A stretch of DNA of 44,776 bases. Origin: Fuerstiella sp. (GTDB lineage Bacteria > Planctomycetota > Planctomycetia > Planctomycetales > Planctomycetaceae). Made by a program: the position numbers and the translations under genes. The DNA is taken from NCBI GenBank assembly GCA_022843805.1, contig JALHMY010000083.1, positions 1-44,776 of the forward strand, written 5' to 3'. Of the stretch, positions 1 to 8,679 are shown one piece after another (position 1 is the first letter of the stretch; each line of letters opens with the position of its first letter). Below the pieces are notes generated by a model. It searched no databases, had not been told where the DNA came from, and saw only the letters and a program-made list of their open reading frames with translations.

Positions 1-440
1 TCACCGTCCCCCTCCCGATCTCGCTGCCGCTCGCTCGACCTCCCCCAGCTTCGCTGGGGGAGGAGGTTTTAATAACCTCCCCTCCCGCGCAGCGCAGCGG
101 AGTGGGAGGGGTCGGCCGCCAGGCCGGGGGAGGGCCCGCCGCGTGTTGCACTCGACGCCGTCCCATCAACACGCTCGTCGCTCCGTTCCCCATCCCCCTC
201 CCGATCTCGCTGCCGCTCGCTCGACCTCCCCCAGCTTCGCTGGGGGAGGAGGTTTTAATAACCTCCCCTCCCGCGCAGCGCAGCGAAGTGGGAGGGGTCG
301 GCCGTGAAGCCGGGGGAGGGCTCGCCGCGTGTTGCACTCGACGCCGTCCCATCAACGCCCTCTTCGCTCCGTTCCCCATCCCCCTCCCGATCTCGCTGCC
401 GCTCGCTCGACCTCCCCCAACTGCGTTTGGGGTAGGAAAG
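1..440. repeat. GC-rich palindromic repeat array, copy 1
   Basis: About 2.3 tandem units with a period near 186 bases; the same landmark (CTCGACCTCCCCCA) recurs near 34, 220 and 406. Each unit contains a short hairpin (CCCCCAGCTTCGCTGGGGG), a TTTTAATAACC stretch and a CGCAGCGCAGCG stretch. The same family returns in opposite orientation at 31699-32068 and 44390-44776. The array runs off the left end of the window. It is non-coding; the long open frames over it on both strands are low-complexity Pro/Arg translations. Confidence 0.85.
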
Positions 441-664
441 TATAAGAACAACCCCTCCAGGCAAGACCCTCCCCCACGCAAAGCGTGTGGGAGAAGGACC
501 TTCAAGGCAGGCCTGAAACGAAACCCTCACAGTTCCCACGGCTGTATTCGACGACTCGGCCCTGCTGATGTAAAATCGCCGGTTTGGATTTCTGAACTGG
601 GCAGCCTTGTCGGACGAGTTGTAGGTCTGCGGGCTCAAATTCTTCGGCGCGAAAGTTCTGCAGG
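441..664. other. Spacer between repeat array and cytochrome gene
   Basis: This stretch begins with degraded repeat sequence and holds one inverted repeat at about 470-493 (CTCCCCCACGC / GCGTGTGGGAG). The remainder must contain the promoter of the cytochrome gene at 665, but I cannot place clear -35 and -10 boxes. No RNA gene or coding region is supported. Confidence 0.4.
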
Positions 665-3355
665 ATGAATCTTAGTAAATTAGTACGATGCGATTTGCAG
701 ACAACAGCGATTGTGATGATGCTCTTTCTGCGGCTCGGGGCGGCACAGGTTGTCGTCGCAGATTCTGGCTCAACAGAGGTTTCCAGCCGAGCCGGAGAAC
801 CAGGCGTTGTCCCTCCGTTCGTCGCTGGCTTTGACCGCTTTGCCCGGCACGGTGAGCTTTCGGCCGAGGCGTCCGGTGAACTGCTGCTGACAGAACTGTC
901 GTGCACGGCGTGCCATCACAGCGGGTTGCCGGAAATGCAGCCGAAGCCCGGCCCCAGCCTGAAAGCTGCGGGGGGACGATTGCAGACTGCATGGCTGAAG
1001 AAGTTTTTGGAATCGCCTTCCGGTACGAAACCCGGTACCACCATGCCCGATCTGCTCAACTCTTTGCCAGAGGCCGAACGGTCATCCGTTGCTGACGCAC
1101 TGGTCGCTTTTGTCATGTCCCTGAATGAGCCATTTCCGGAAGTAAAGGCATCTGGACTGACTCCTGTGCCCATGGAGTTCTGGAACCGCGGTGATTCCTC
1201 GGCTGGCAAGGTGCTCTATCATCAGATTGGATGTGTGGCCTGTCATGAGCCTGACCCGGACCACGAGGCCGTCAGGGTCCCAGCGTCGCCGGTTGATCAG
1301 CTGCTGGATCAGTTGAATCCGGAAGAAATTGCCGAACTGGGACTCGCTTCAGAAGCTCGTCAAATCAATTCTGTACCTCTTCCCAATCTATGGGAGAAAT
1401 ACAATCGGCAGTCGCTCACTTTTTTCCTTTTGAATCCCGAACACGTTCGACCAGCCGGAAGAATGCCGAACTTTGGGCTGGCACCTGTCGATGCCGCCAA
1501 TATCGCCACATGGTTGTTGACCTCGAGAAATTCCGGTTCGGAAGCTGAGCGACCGTCTCATGATTCGGCGGATCCCTCCCCCTCCCCTGCCCTTCTGCAG
1601 GCTTCTCTGGTAAACCGCGGTCGGCAGTTGTTTTCCGAGCTTCGATGCGTCAGCTGTCACACGTTGCCCGACATGCCCCCTGCTAAGTCAGCCGTCCCGC
1701 TGGACCGATTGAGACAAACAGCCAGTACTGGTTGTCTTGCGGAAACTCCTGCCGGAGTTCCCTTCTATGGGCTCGATGAGCTTCAGAAATCCTCGCTGCG
1801 ATCAGCGATCGTGCAAATTCAGGGGCCGGGTTCAGACCAGGCTGCGGTCCTTGAAAATCGGCCTGCCGGACTGGAGACGGTTCCGGACGCTGCCGAATCG
1901 CGACTATTGAAAATGAACTGCCTTGCCTGCCATGAACGCAATAAACGAGGCGGGATCGCTCGTTTTCGAAAGTCATGGTTCGAAACAGTCGGCCACGTCG
2001 ATATCGGAGACGAGGGCCGATTGCCGCCCGGACTGACCGGCGTTGGTGCCAGGCTGACGATTCCGTGGCTGCGAGACGTGTTTCGTGGCAGGGGAACTCT
2101 GCGTTCTTATATGACGGTTCGCATGCCACAGTTTCCTGAGAACATCGTCAAAGACCTGCCCGAGCTGTTGCGACAGTCGGATTCGACTTCGACGGATCCG
2201 GTTGCTGAATCAAAAGTTTTTGCTTCTCAATCGATGCCTTCGCTTGTCGCGGCCGGACGTGCGCTCATGGATACCGGCTGTGTGCAATGCCATTCCTTTC
2301 GAGGAGAGACGCTGCCTGGGACGGTGGGAATTGATCTCGAAGGAGTGGCCAGTCGAATTCATCCGCAGTGGTTCCATGATTTTCTGAAAGATCCCGGGGC
2401 AGTCAAAGCTCGCACCCGCATGCCCACTTTTTTTCCGGCTGGCAGGAGCCAGAACAAGGAGATTTTGGGAGGAGATATGGAACTTCAGATTGCGGCGATG
2501 TGGGCCTATCTGAAGGAACTGAAGACACAACCACTGCCGGAAAAGATCGTGCACGCTCGATCTCAGAATTATGAACTGACTCCCGGGGATCGTCCGATCA
2601 TTCTGCGAACATTTATGCGACAAGCCGGAACGCACGCCGTTGCCGTTGGTTTTTCTCAGAAAGTGCACTTCGCATTCGATGCCGAACAGATTTGTGTGGC
2701 GCAGGCGTGGAGAGGACGATTTCTCGACGCCGAAGGTACCTGGTTCGTCCGGTCTGCTCCGCCTGCTGATCCTCTGGGGGAACAGCTGATCGACTTACCT
2801 GCCGGAGTTCCTATTGCTGATCTGCCGAATGAATCACACGTGTGGCCGCAGAACAGTCGGGAAGCCGGATATCGATTTCAGGGGTATCGGCTGGACAAAG
2901 CCGGGGTGCCTTCATTCCTGTATCGATTTGCGGAATATGAAGTGAACGATCGAATTGTGCCCACGGAAGATCATGGTTTGCAGAGAACAATCACAGTGAC
3001 TCGCCGCATTTCACATGCACCGACTGATCAGGGGAAAAGGGAGAACCCGAAACCCGTCGAACACGCAATTGAATCGAATCGGCCTGTCTGGTTTCGAGCA
3101 CACATTGCGAAGGTACTGAAAATGGTTGAAGGAACCCCGGCCGAAGTTCCGGCAGTCATCTCGGGAGACAATCTTCGGATCGCGGTGGCCTTCAGCATGG
3201 CCGACTCAGAGAATCCGACATCCGCCAGCGGGAGGCACACCATCAAAGACGGCCGGATCAGAAAGTCGGGTGATTTGTTTGAATGGCTGATACTGCTTGC
3301 GATGCCTGAGACGGCTGACGATTCTGTCGTGATTGAGGTGAACTACAAATGGTAG
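665..3355 (+). CDS. Exported multihaem c-type cytochrome, planctomycete type
   Basis: An 896-residue protein with a hydrophobic N-terminal signal segment (about residues 14-32) and five CxxCH haem-binding motifs: CTACH at 80, CVACH at 190, CVSCH at 328, CLACH at 419 and CVQCH at 539. The spacing suggests serial cytochrome c modules of 90-140 residues. The final ~250 residues have no haem motif and look like a beta-rich appended domain. By family knowledge it would carry haem on the outer face of the cytoplasmic membrane and pass electrons. The stop overlaps the start of the next gene by seven bases, implying a translationally coupled two-gene operon whose partner is a plausible electron donor. 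Start chosen because the signal peptide begins there; the ribosome site (GAAAG, 10 bases upstream) is weak. Substrate unknown. Confidence 0.8.
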   Translation: MNLSKLVRCDLQTTAIVMMLFLRLGAAQVVVADSGSTEVSSRAGEPGVVPPFVAGFDRFARHGELSAEASGELLLTELSCTACHHSGLPEMQPKPGPSLKAAGGRLQTAWLKKFLESPSGTKPGTTMPDLLNSLPEAERSSVADALVAFVMSLNEPFPEVKASGLTPVPMEFWNRGDSSAGKVLYHQIGCVACHEPDPDHEAVRVPASPVDQLLDQLNPEEIAELGLASEARQINSVPLPNLWEKYNRQSLTFFLLNPEHVRPAGRMPNFGLAPVDAANIATWLLTSRNSGSEAERPSHDSADPSPSPALLQASLVNRGRQLFSELRCVSCHTLPDMPPAKSAVPLDRLRQTASTGCLAETPAGVPFYGLDELQKSSLRSAIVQIQGPGSDQAAVLENRPAGLETVPDAAESRLLKMNCLACHERNKRGGIARFRKSWFETVGHVDIGDEGRLPPGLTGVGARLTIPWLRDVFRGRGTLRSYMTVRMPQFPENIVKDLPELLRQSDSTSTDPVAESKVFASQSMPSLVAAGRALMDTGCVQCHSFRGETLPGTVGIDLEGVASRIHPQWFHDFLKDPGAVKARTRMPTFFPAGRSQNKEILGGDMELQIAAMWAYLKELKTQPLPEKIVHARSQNYELTPGDRPIILRTFMRQAGTHAVAVGFSQKVHFAFDAEQICVAQAWRGRFLDAEGTWFVRSAPPADPLGEQLIDLPAGVPIADLPNESHVWPQNSREAGYRFQGYRLDKAGVPSFLYRFAEYEVNDRIVPTEDHGLQRTITVTRRISHAPTDQGKRENPKPVEHAIESNRPVWFRAHIAKVLKMVEGTPAEVPAVISGDNLRIAVAFSMADSENPTSASGRHTIKDGRIRKSGDLFEWLILLAMPETADDSVVIEVNYKW

Positions 3356-4989
3356 AAGATCTCAGAAAAATCGGATGGTCTGGCAGCCGAATTCGCTTGC
3401 TGTCGCCAAATCATTACTGCAGTCACTTTGCTCTGAGGCTGTGGCTGAAAGGTATTGCCGTTGCCGTTCTGATGGTGCTGGCGTGCGGTTCCACGAATGC
3501 ACAGACGGAAGACGATTATTATCGAATCATTTCGGTGAGTGTTTCGCAGGCCACGGCGGACTCTCGTGCAAAGAACTGGAAGCCAGCGCCCGAAGGGCTC
3601 GCTTTGGAAATCAGCGGCATGGATGTGCTGGACGATCATCGGCTGGCTGTGGCGATTCGCAAAGGGGAAGTCTGGATACTGGATGGCGTGTATCAGGATC
3701 CTCCGTCCGGCGTCACGTTTCATCGGTTTGCATCAGCCCTTCATGAACCTCTGGGACTGCTGAACCACAACGATTCGCTCTATACGGTCCAGCGCAGCGA
3801 GCTGACTCAGTTGAAGGATACTGATGGAGATCAGGTGGCTGATCAGTATCTGACTGTGGCGAAAGGCTGGGGCGTAACCGGGCATTATCATGAATACGCA
3901 TATGGTCCAAAGCAGGATCGCGATGGAAATCTCTGGCTGACGCTGAATATTGGACTGGGATTAAAGGGCGAAGAGCTGAACCGCACAATCCATGAACCTG
4001 TGCTGAACTATCGTCAGGGACTATGGCGCGGCTGGGGGATGAAAGTCACACCAGACGGTGATCTGATCCCGGTTTGCGCCGGGATGCGTTCTCCCAGTGG
4101 AATTGGCTTTAACAAAGCCGGGGATATGTTTTATACCGACCAGCAGGGGAACTGGGTTGCGACGAATACGCTGCATCACATGCGGGAGGGCGTTTTCTTT
4201 CATCATGCTGAGGCACTGGCGTCAATGAACCAGCCAGGTTCGCCGATTCGCGGTATCCGTCGAGTGCCGGACGGGCTTCCGTTTCCGGATGCGATTCGGG
4301 AGTTTGCTCAAATGAAGCCTCCGGCGGTATGGCTGCCTTATCGGAAAATCGGTCAGTCGGCCACCGACATTTTGCTGGACAGTAGTGGCGGAAAGTTTGG
4401 CCCGTTTGAAGGTCAGTTTTTCATTGGCGAATTTACGCAGGCGGGAATGAATCGAGTCTTTCTGGAATCCGTTGACGGGGAATATCAGGGCGCGTGTTTT
4501 CCATTTCGATCTGGATTCGCGTCAGCCGTGCTGAGGATGGTTCAGGGCACGGATGGCAGCGTGTTTGCGGGACTCAGCAATCGTGGCTGGAGCAGTCTTG
4601 GAACTGCGTCGTATGGACTGCAAAGGCTTGTCTGGACAGGGAAAACTCCGTTTGAGATTCAGGAGATGCGATCACGGCCCGACGGCTTTGAGCTGCTTTT
4701 TACAAAGCCAGTAGATCCGTCAACGGCCGCCGATCTTAGATCCTGGTCGATGAACAGCTACACCTATCTGTATCATGCGGACTATGGCAGTGATGAAATT
4801 CAGAAGCAGGACCTGAAAATTCGCAGCGCAAAACTTTCGGACGACGGCCTGCGAGTGCACCTGCAGATGGACGGGCTCCGCGAACTGTATGTGCATGAAT
4901 TGCGTGCAACAGGCGTTCGCAGTCACGACGGCGAGCCGTTGCTTCATCCTGATGCATACTATACGCTGAATCGCATTCGCCGCCCGTGA
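3349..4989 (+). CDS. Exported beta-propeller, PQQ/sorbosone-dehydrogenase-like
   Basis: A 546-residue protein with a hydrophobic stretch at about residues 33-48 ending in STNAQ, likely a signal peptide after an extended N-terminus. The body has the repeat texture of a six-bladed glucose/sorbosone dehydrogenase-type propeller: LEISGMDVLDD, EPLGLLNHNDSLYTVQRSE, a calcium-site-like DTDGDQVAD, and GMRSPSGIGFN. The C-terminal ~90 residues look like a small beta domain. The gene starts inside the end of the multihaem cytochrome gene, with GAGGTG nine bases upstream. The pairing suggests periplasmic oxidation of a sugar or alcohol with electrons going to the cytochrome. This is inference; such propellers in planctomycetes are often annotated only as dehydrogenase-like, and cofactor residues cannot be assigned by eye. 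Confidence 0.65.
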   Translation: MVEDLRKIGWSGSRIRLLSPNHYCSHFALRLWLKGIAVAVLMVLACGSTNAQTEDDYYRIISVSVSQATADSRAKNWKPAPEGLALEISGMDVLDDHRLAVAIRKGEVWILDGVYQDPPSGVTFHRFASALHEPLGLLNHNDSLYTVQRSELTQLKDTDGDQVADQYLTVAKGWGVTGHYHEYAYGPKQDRDGNLWLTLNIGLGLKGEELNRTIHEPVLNYRQGLWRGWGMKVTPDGDLIPVCAGMRSPSGIGFNKAGDMFYTDQQGNWVATNTLHHMREGVFFHHAEALASMNQPGSPIRGIRRVPDGLPFPDAIREFAQMKPPAVWLPYRKIGQSATDILLDSSGGKFGPFEGQFFIGEFTQAGMNRVFLESVDGEYQGACFPFRSGFASAVLRMVQGTDGSVFAGLSNRGWSSLGTASYGLQRLVWTGKTPFEIQEMRSRPDGFELLFTKPVDPSTAADLRSWSMNSYTYLYHADYGSDEIQKQDLKIRSAKLSDDGLRVHLQMDGLRELYVHELRATGVRSHDGEPLLHPDAYYTLNRIRRP

Positions 4990-5013
4990 TCAGACGGCCG
5001 CCCGTGATCAGAC
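4978..5013. repeat. 18-bp tandem duplication over a stop codon
   Basis: The unit GCCGCCCGTGATCAGACG occurs twice almost end to end, covering the last codons and stop of the propeller gene and duplicating that stop in the spacer. It looks like a recent slippage event without effect on the reading frame. Confidence 0.7.
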
Positions 5014-5054
5014 GAATGGCTGCCGTGCTGCAGACTGATTCCACATTTTTTTGA

Positions 5055-8000
5055 ATGAGTGCGTTGATGAAAGAAGCTGAGGGAGAACCTGTAGAGTCAT
5101 TGCTGCAGAAGATTCAAGAGCTTGAATCGACTCAGCAAACCGAACTGCTGAAGCAGTGTATGCAGGTGATGAGGACGGAATTTCATAACGCCGCCAGGGC
5201 CATTGACGAATACGACGCCGTTTTTCTGAAGCAGACACCTGTTCCGGCACGTGTTGCGGAAACCATTTCTGAAAACATTCTCCCACAGGGTCATATCCCG
5301 CGAACGATTTCATTTTCCCCGTCGAAAGCCATTGCCACGGAGGCCAGAGCTCCGATGCAATCTGACAATGGTACGGTAACCGCCATTCGACATCTTGGTC
5401 CATACGAACTGATCAGGGTCATCGGCGAAGGCGGAATGGGAACCGTATATCTGGCCGAACAGCGAGCACCCATTCAGCGTACGGTGGCGATAAAAATGGC
5501 ACGTATCGCCATTAATTCGCCGGAACTGCAGCAAAGATTTGAGCTGGAGCGACAAACTCTGGCGATGATGAATCATGAGTGCATCGCAAAGCTGCTGGAA
5601 GCAGGCCAGACACCGGACGCACGTCCTTTCTTCATCATGGAATATGTTGAGGGGAAGCCGGTTACGGTGATTTGCGACGAAGCTGGTGCTGCTTTACAGG
5701 ATCGTCTCGACATTTTTCTGATGATCTGCGACGCCATCCAGCATGCTCATCAGCGAGGAATTCTTCACAGAGACATCAAGCCGGGAAACATCCTGGCAAC
5801 TGCAGCCGGGGATGTGAAGAAAGTGAAGGTCAAAGTCATCGACTTTGGTCTTGCAAAGCTGACCGATGCGGCGTCTGCTTCTGCCCCGTTTCAGACAGGC
5901 ACCGACAATGATGCACATCAAACAGTCGCCGGGCAGGTGATGGGCACCTTAAGTTATATGAGTCCCGAACAGGCGGGCGGAAATCCGGCAGACGTTGATA
6001 CTCGAACGGATGTCTATTCGCTGGGTGCACTTCTGTTCGAGCTGCTCACAGGGACAACTCCGTTTGAGACGCAGGAGCTGAACGCGCTGAGTTTTCAGGA
6101 GATGATAGCAAAGGTTCGGGCGATGCCCGTCCCTCTGATGAGCGTTCGTTTGAGTACCCTGAATGAAGCGAGTCTTTCCAGCTTGAAGTTGTCTCATGCA
6201 TCAGCGATTAGTAAGGCGAAACTGTTGACCGGAGATCTGGATTTGATTGTTGCCCGCGCAACTCATAAGGATCCTGGGAAACGCTATCAGAGTGTGCAGG
6301 CGTTTGCCGACGATCTGCGACGTTTCCTCGGACATGTGCCGATTGAGGCCCGACAGCCGTCTTTTTGGTATGTGAGTTCGCGGTTTGTGCGTCGCAACAG
6401 GCGGCCGGTCACTGTAGCCGCCAGTCTTATTCTTGCTGCGGTATTTGGGCTGGGATCACTGCTGATCAAGATGAATTCGGACCGTGAGGCAGCAGAGTCG
6501 CAGGCCAAACTGTCGAGAGCGGCGAGCGCTCAGAAACTGGCGGAGACAACGGCTGAGCTGGAGTCACAGAAGAAGGTCGCAGCAGAAGCATCCCTGAAAA
6601 GCAGCGAGCGGGATCGCATTATTCTGCAGCTGGCCGGTTCCGGGAATCCGGATGCTCCATCGCAGGAACGAATTGATGCAATCACGAATGCCCTGCAACT
6701 GAATGTGATGGACGATGCCGGGCGATGTGAGTTACAGCTCGCACAGATCGATCTTCTGTATTCCATGCAAAGGTTCGATAAAGTTCGCGAGCTGGTGAGT
6801 ACAATCCGTCCTGAAACTCTGAAGCAGCGTGCCATGCTGCACTTCTGGCAGGCGAGAATGAGTCCGGACCGCTCCGGAGAGCGATCCGCCGCTCAAACCA
6901 TACTTGGTTCAGACGAGTCAGAATCGCTTGCTGAACGCGAAAAACTCTTCCTGCAGGCGATGATGTCCGAATCTCGTTCCGATGCGGTTCCGATTCTTCA
7001 GCAGCTGCTTCAGAAATTTCCGATGTACGTCGATGGACGAAAGCTCCTGATGGCATGTCTGCTGTTCGAAGGCAGGTACGACGAAACGCTGGACGAAGTT
7101 CGGCTGCTGAGAATACTTCAGGCGGATGATCCGGAAACGGAGATTGCAGCCGCACTCGTGTATTCGCTGCAGGGCTCTGACGACGCTCTTGCACAGCAGC
7201 TCGAACGACTTCGAACTCTGCTGCCCGAGCGGGACATGAAGCAAATCACGGCAGTTTTTGAACAGCTGACACAGACACCTCAGCTGATTGCCACATGGGA
7301 TTCAAATGAAACGCCTTACGTGCAGCTTGCCAGGTCGGCATTGGTGCTCAGTGAAATCCTGGATGGCTTTTCTAAAGAACAATCAGTACTTGATTCCAGC
7401 CTGACCACTTTGTCAACAGGACTGAGATTTTCCGAGTCAGAAGAATCCTCGAAGTCGACCGTCAGTCTAAGCCTTCAGTTTGGTGCTCGATTTGCAGTCG
7501 TGACGGTTGCTGTTGCACTGAAGAACCTTCGTCCATTCCGGGTGCTGATTGATGACCTTGCAGCCGCTTCTCCCATTGAAAAAGATGCTCTGTTTGCATT
7601 CATCAAAGGGGTTAGTTTCTTATACGAAGACAACTATCCGGAAGCTGTCACTGAATTTCAGAAGGCTGATGCGGCTCCATGTATGTTTCAGCGACTCAAG
7701 CCCGAGATTCTTTACTGCCTCTCAATGTCATGGGCAGCAATTCATGTTAACAAAAATGATCCGGAGTCGCTGAAAAATGCGGGTGATGTGGCGGTTCGCT
7801 GGCTGAAAGCTTCGACGGACCTTCCAAACGGAAGATTGTCATTAATGTTGGGCAACCTGAGGGCCGCCGGGCGATTCGATGCGGCACTTGAGGCGCTTGA
7901 CCGAGCTCAGCAGCAGGTTCCCGAGAATCAGCTTCAATGGGACGAAATGCGTCTCTCAATTCTCAATGCCGCCCAGCGAGATCTCGATGCGTTTCATCTG

Positions 8001-8123
8001 AGCCGGAAGCTTCTTGAGATGCCGCAGCTGACTGACCAACAGCGAGCAGCAGTGACCGCAGTCCAAAAAACGTCTGTGGAACGACTGTCAGAGATCATTC
8101 GACAGTTCGAATCCGTGGAATAA
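5055..8123 (+). CDS. Transmembrane Ser/Thr protein kinase with TPR-like C-terminus
   Basis: A 1022-residue Hanks-type kinase. Residues 1-115 form a helical N-terminal region. The kinase domain starts near 117 with the glycine loop IGEGGMGTVYLAEQ, followed by VAIKMA (ATP lysine), HRDIKPGNIL near 237, IDFGLAKL near 262, MSPEQA and DVYSLGALLFELLTG, all intact. One strongly hydrophobic segment (about 453-475) should cross the membrane. It is followed by an Ala/Glu/Lys-rich helical stretch (about 485-520) and some 480 residues of helical, TPR-like repeats such as YPEAVTEFQKADAAP. The predicted topology is a cytoplasmic kinase with an outward helical sensor or scaffold. There is no sigma-factor gene beside it, unlike the kinase at 34763. 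ATG at 5055 or 5067 is possible; neither has a good ribosome site. Confidence 0.9.
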   Translation: MSALMKEAEGEPVESLLQKIQELESTQQTELLKQCMQVMRTEFHNAARAIDEYDAVFLKQTPVPARVAETISENILPQGHIPRTISFSPSKAIATEARAPMQSDNGTVTAIRHLGPYELIRVIGEGGMGTVYLAEQRAPIQRTVAIKMARIAINSPELQQRFELERQTLAMMNHECIAKLLEAGQTPDARPFFIMEYVEGKPVTVICDEAGAALQDRLDIFLMICDAIQHAHQRGILHRDIKPGNILATAAGDVKKVKVKVIDFGLAKLTDAASASAPFQTGTDNDAHQTVAGQVMGTLSYMSPEQAGGNPADVDTRTDVYSLGALLFELLTGTTPFETQELNALSFQEMIAKVRAMPVPLMSVRLSTLNEASLSSLKLSHASAISKAKLLTGDLDLIVARATHKDPGKRYQSVQAFADDLRRFLGHVPIEARQPSFWYVSSRFVRRNRRPVTVAASLILAAVFGLGSLLIKMNSDREAAESQAKLSRAASAQKLAETTAELESQKKVAAEASLKSSERDRIILQLAGSGNPDAPSQERIDAITNALQLNVMDDAGRCELQLAQIDLLYSMQRFDKVRELVSTIRPETLKQRAMLHFWQARMSPDRSGERSAAQTILGSDESESLAEREKLFLQAMMSESRSDAVPILQQLLQKFPMYVDGRKLLMACLLFEGRYDETLDEVRLLRILQADDPETEIAAALVYSLQGSDDALAQQLERLRTLLPERDMKQITAVFEQLTQTPQLIATWDSNETPYVQLARSALVLSEILDGFSKEQSVLDSSLTTLSTGLRFSESEESSKSTVSLSLQFGARFAVVTVAVALKNLRPFRVLIDDLAAASPIEKDALFAFIKGVSFLYEDNYPEAVTEFQKADAAPCMFQRLKPEILYCLSMSWAAIHVNKNDPESLKNAGDVAVRWLKASTDLPNGRLSLMLGNLRAAGRFDAALEALDRAQQQVPENQLQWDEMRLSILNAAQRDLDAFHLSRKLLEMPQLTDQQRAAVTAVQKTSVERLSEIIRQFESVE

Positions 8124-8132
8124 GTGAGTCAA

Positions 8133-8640
8133 GGCGAGCGGTGTGGCGTGAGCCCACCGAGTGCGATTCCTGCTGGCGTTTGCTGTCCGGTGTTCGCAGT
8201 GACCTCAGAAACTGGAGTGCCATTGACTCGGCAGGAACCGCAGAGTCGCAGTTGCGCGGACCTCGGAGGGCTGACGCCGCTCCGCTCGCCTGATGCGGCC
8301 AAAGGCGAGCGGTGTGGCGTCAGCCCTCCGAGTGCGATTCCTGTCGACGTTTGTTGTCCAGTTTCCGCAGTGACCTCGGAAACCGGAGTGCCATTGACGC
8401 GGCAGGAATCGCAGAATCGCAGTTTGCGCGGACCTCGGAGGGCTGACGCCGCTCCGCTCGCCTGATGCGGCCAAAGGCGAGCGGTGTGGCGTCAGCCCAC
8501 CGAGTGCGATTCCGGTTGCGTTCGCTTCCCGGTTCCCGCAGTGACCTTTGGAAACCGGAGTGACATTGGCGCGGCAGGCAACCGCAGAATCACAGTTTGC
8601 GCGGACCTCGGAGGGCTGACGCCGCTCCGCTCGCCTTCTC
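8133..8640. repeat. Three tandem ~171-bp units with inverted ends
   Basis: Units start at 8133, 8304 and 8476 (periods 171 and 172). Each begins GGCGAGCGGTGTGGCGT and ends in its near reverse complement (CGCCGCTCCGCTCGCC), so each unit is bounded by ~28-bp inverted repeats. The interior contains GCAGTGACCT..GAAAC and GCGCGGACCTCGGAG. Units are joined by CTGATGCGGCCAAA. The arrangement resembles tandem copies of a small non-autonomous element or a REP-type palindrome. It fills the gap between the kinase gene and the convergent gene at 8680, where it could also stop transcription. The open frames across it are not genes. Confidence 0.85.
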
Positions 8641-8679
8641 TGCGATCGAATTTCAGCTCCCGCTAAGGAACGCAGTAGA

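Noticed and set aside
8133..8640. Regular repeats considered as a CRISPR array
   Set aside because: Repeat units are ~171 bases with inverted ends and no short unique spacers, and there are no cas genes.
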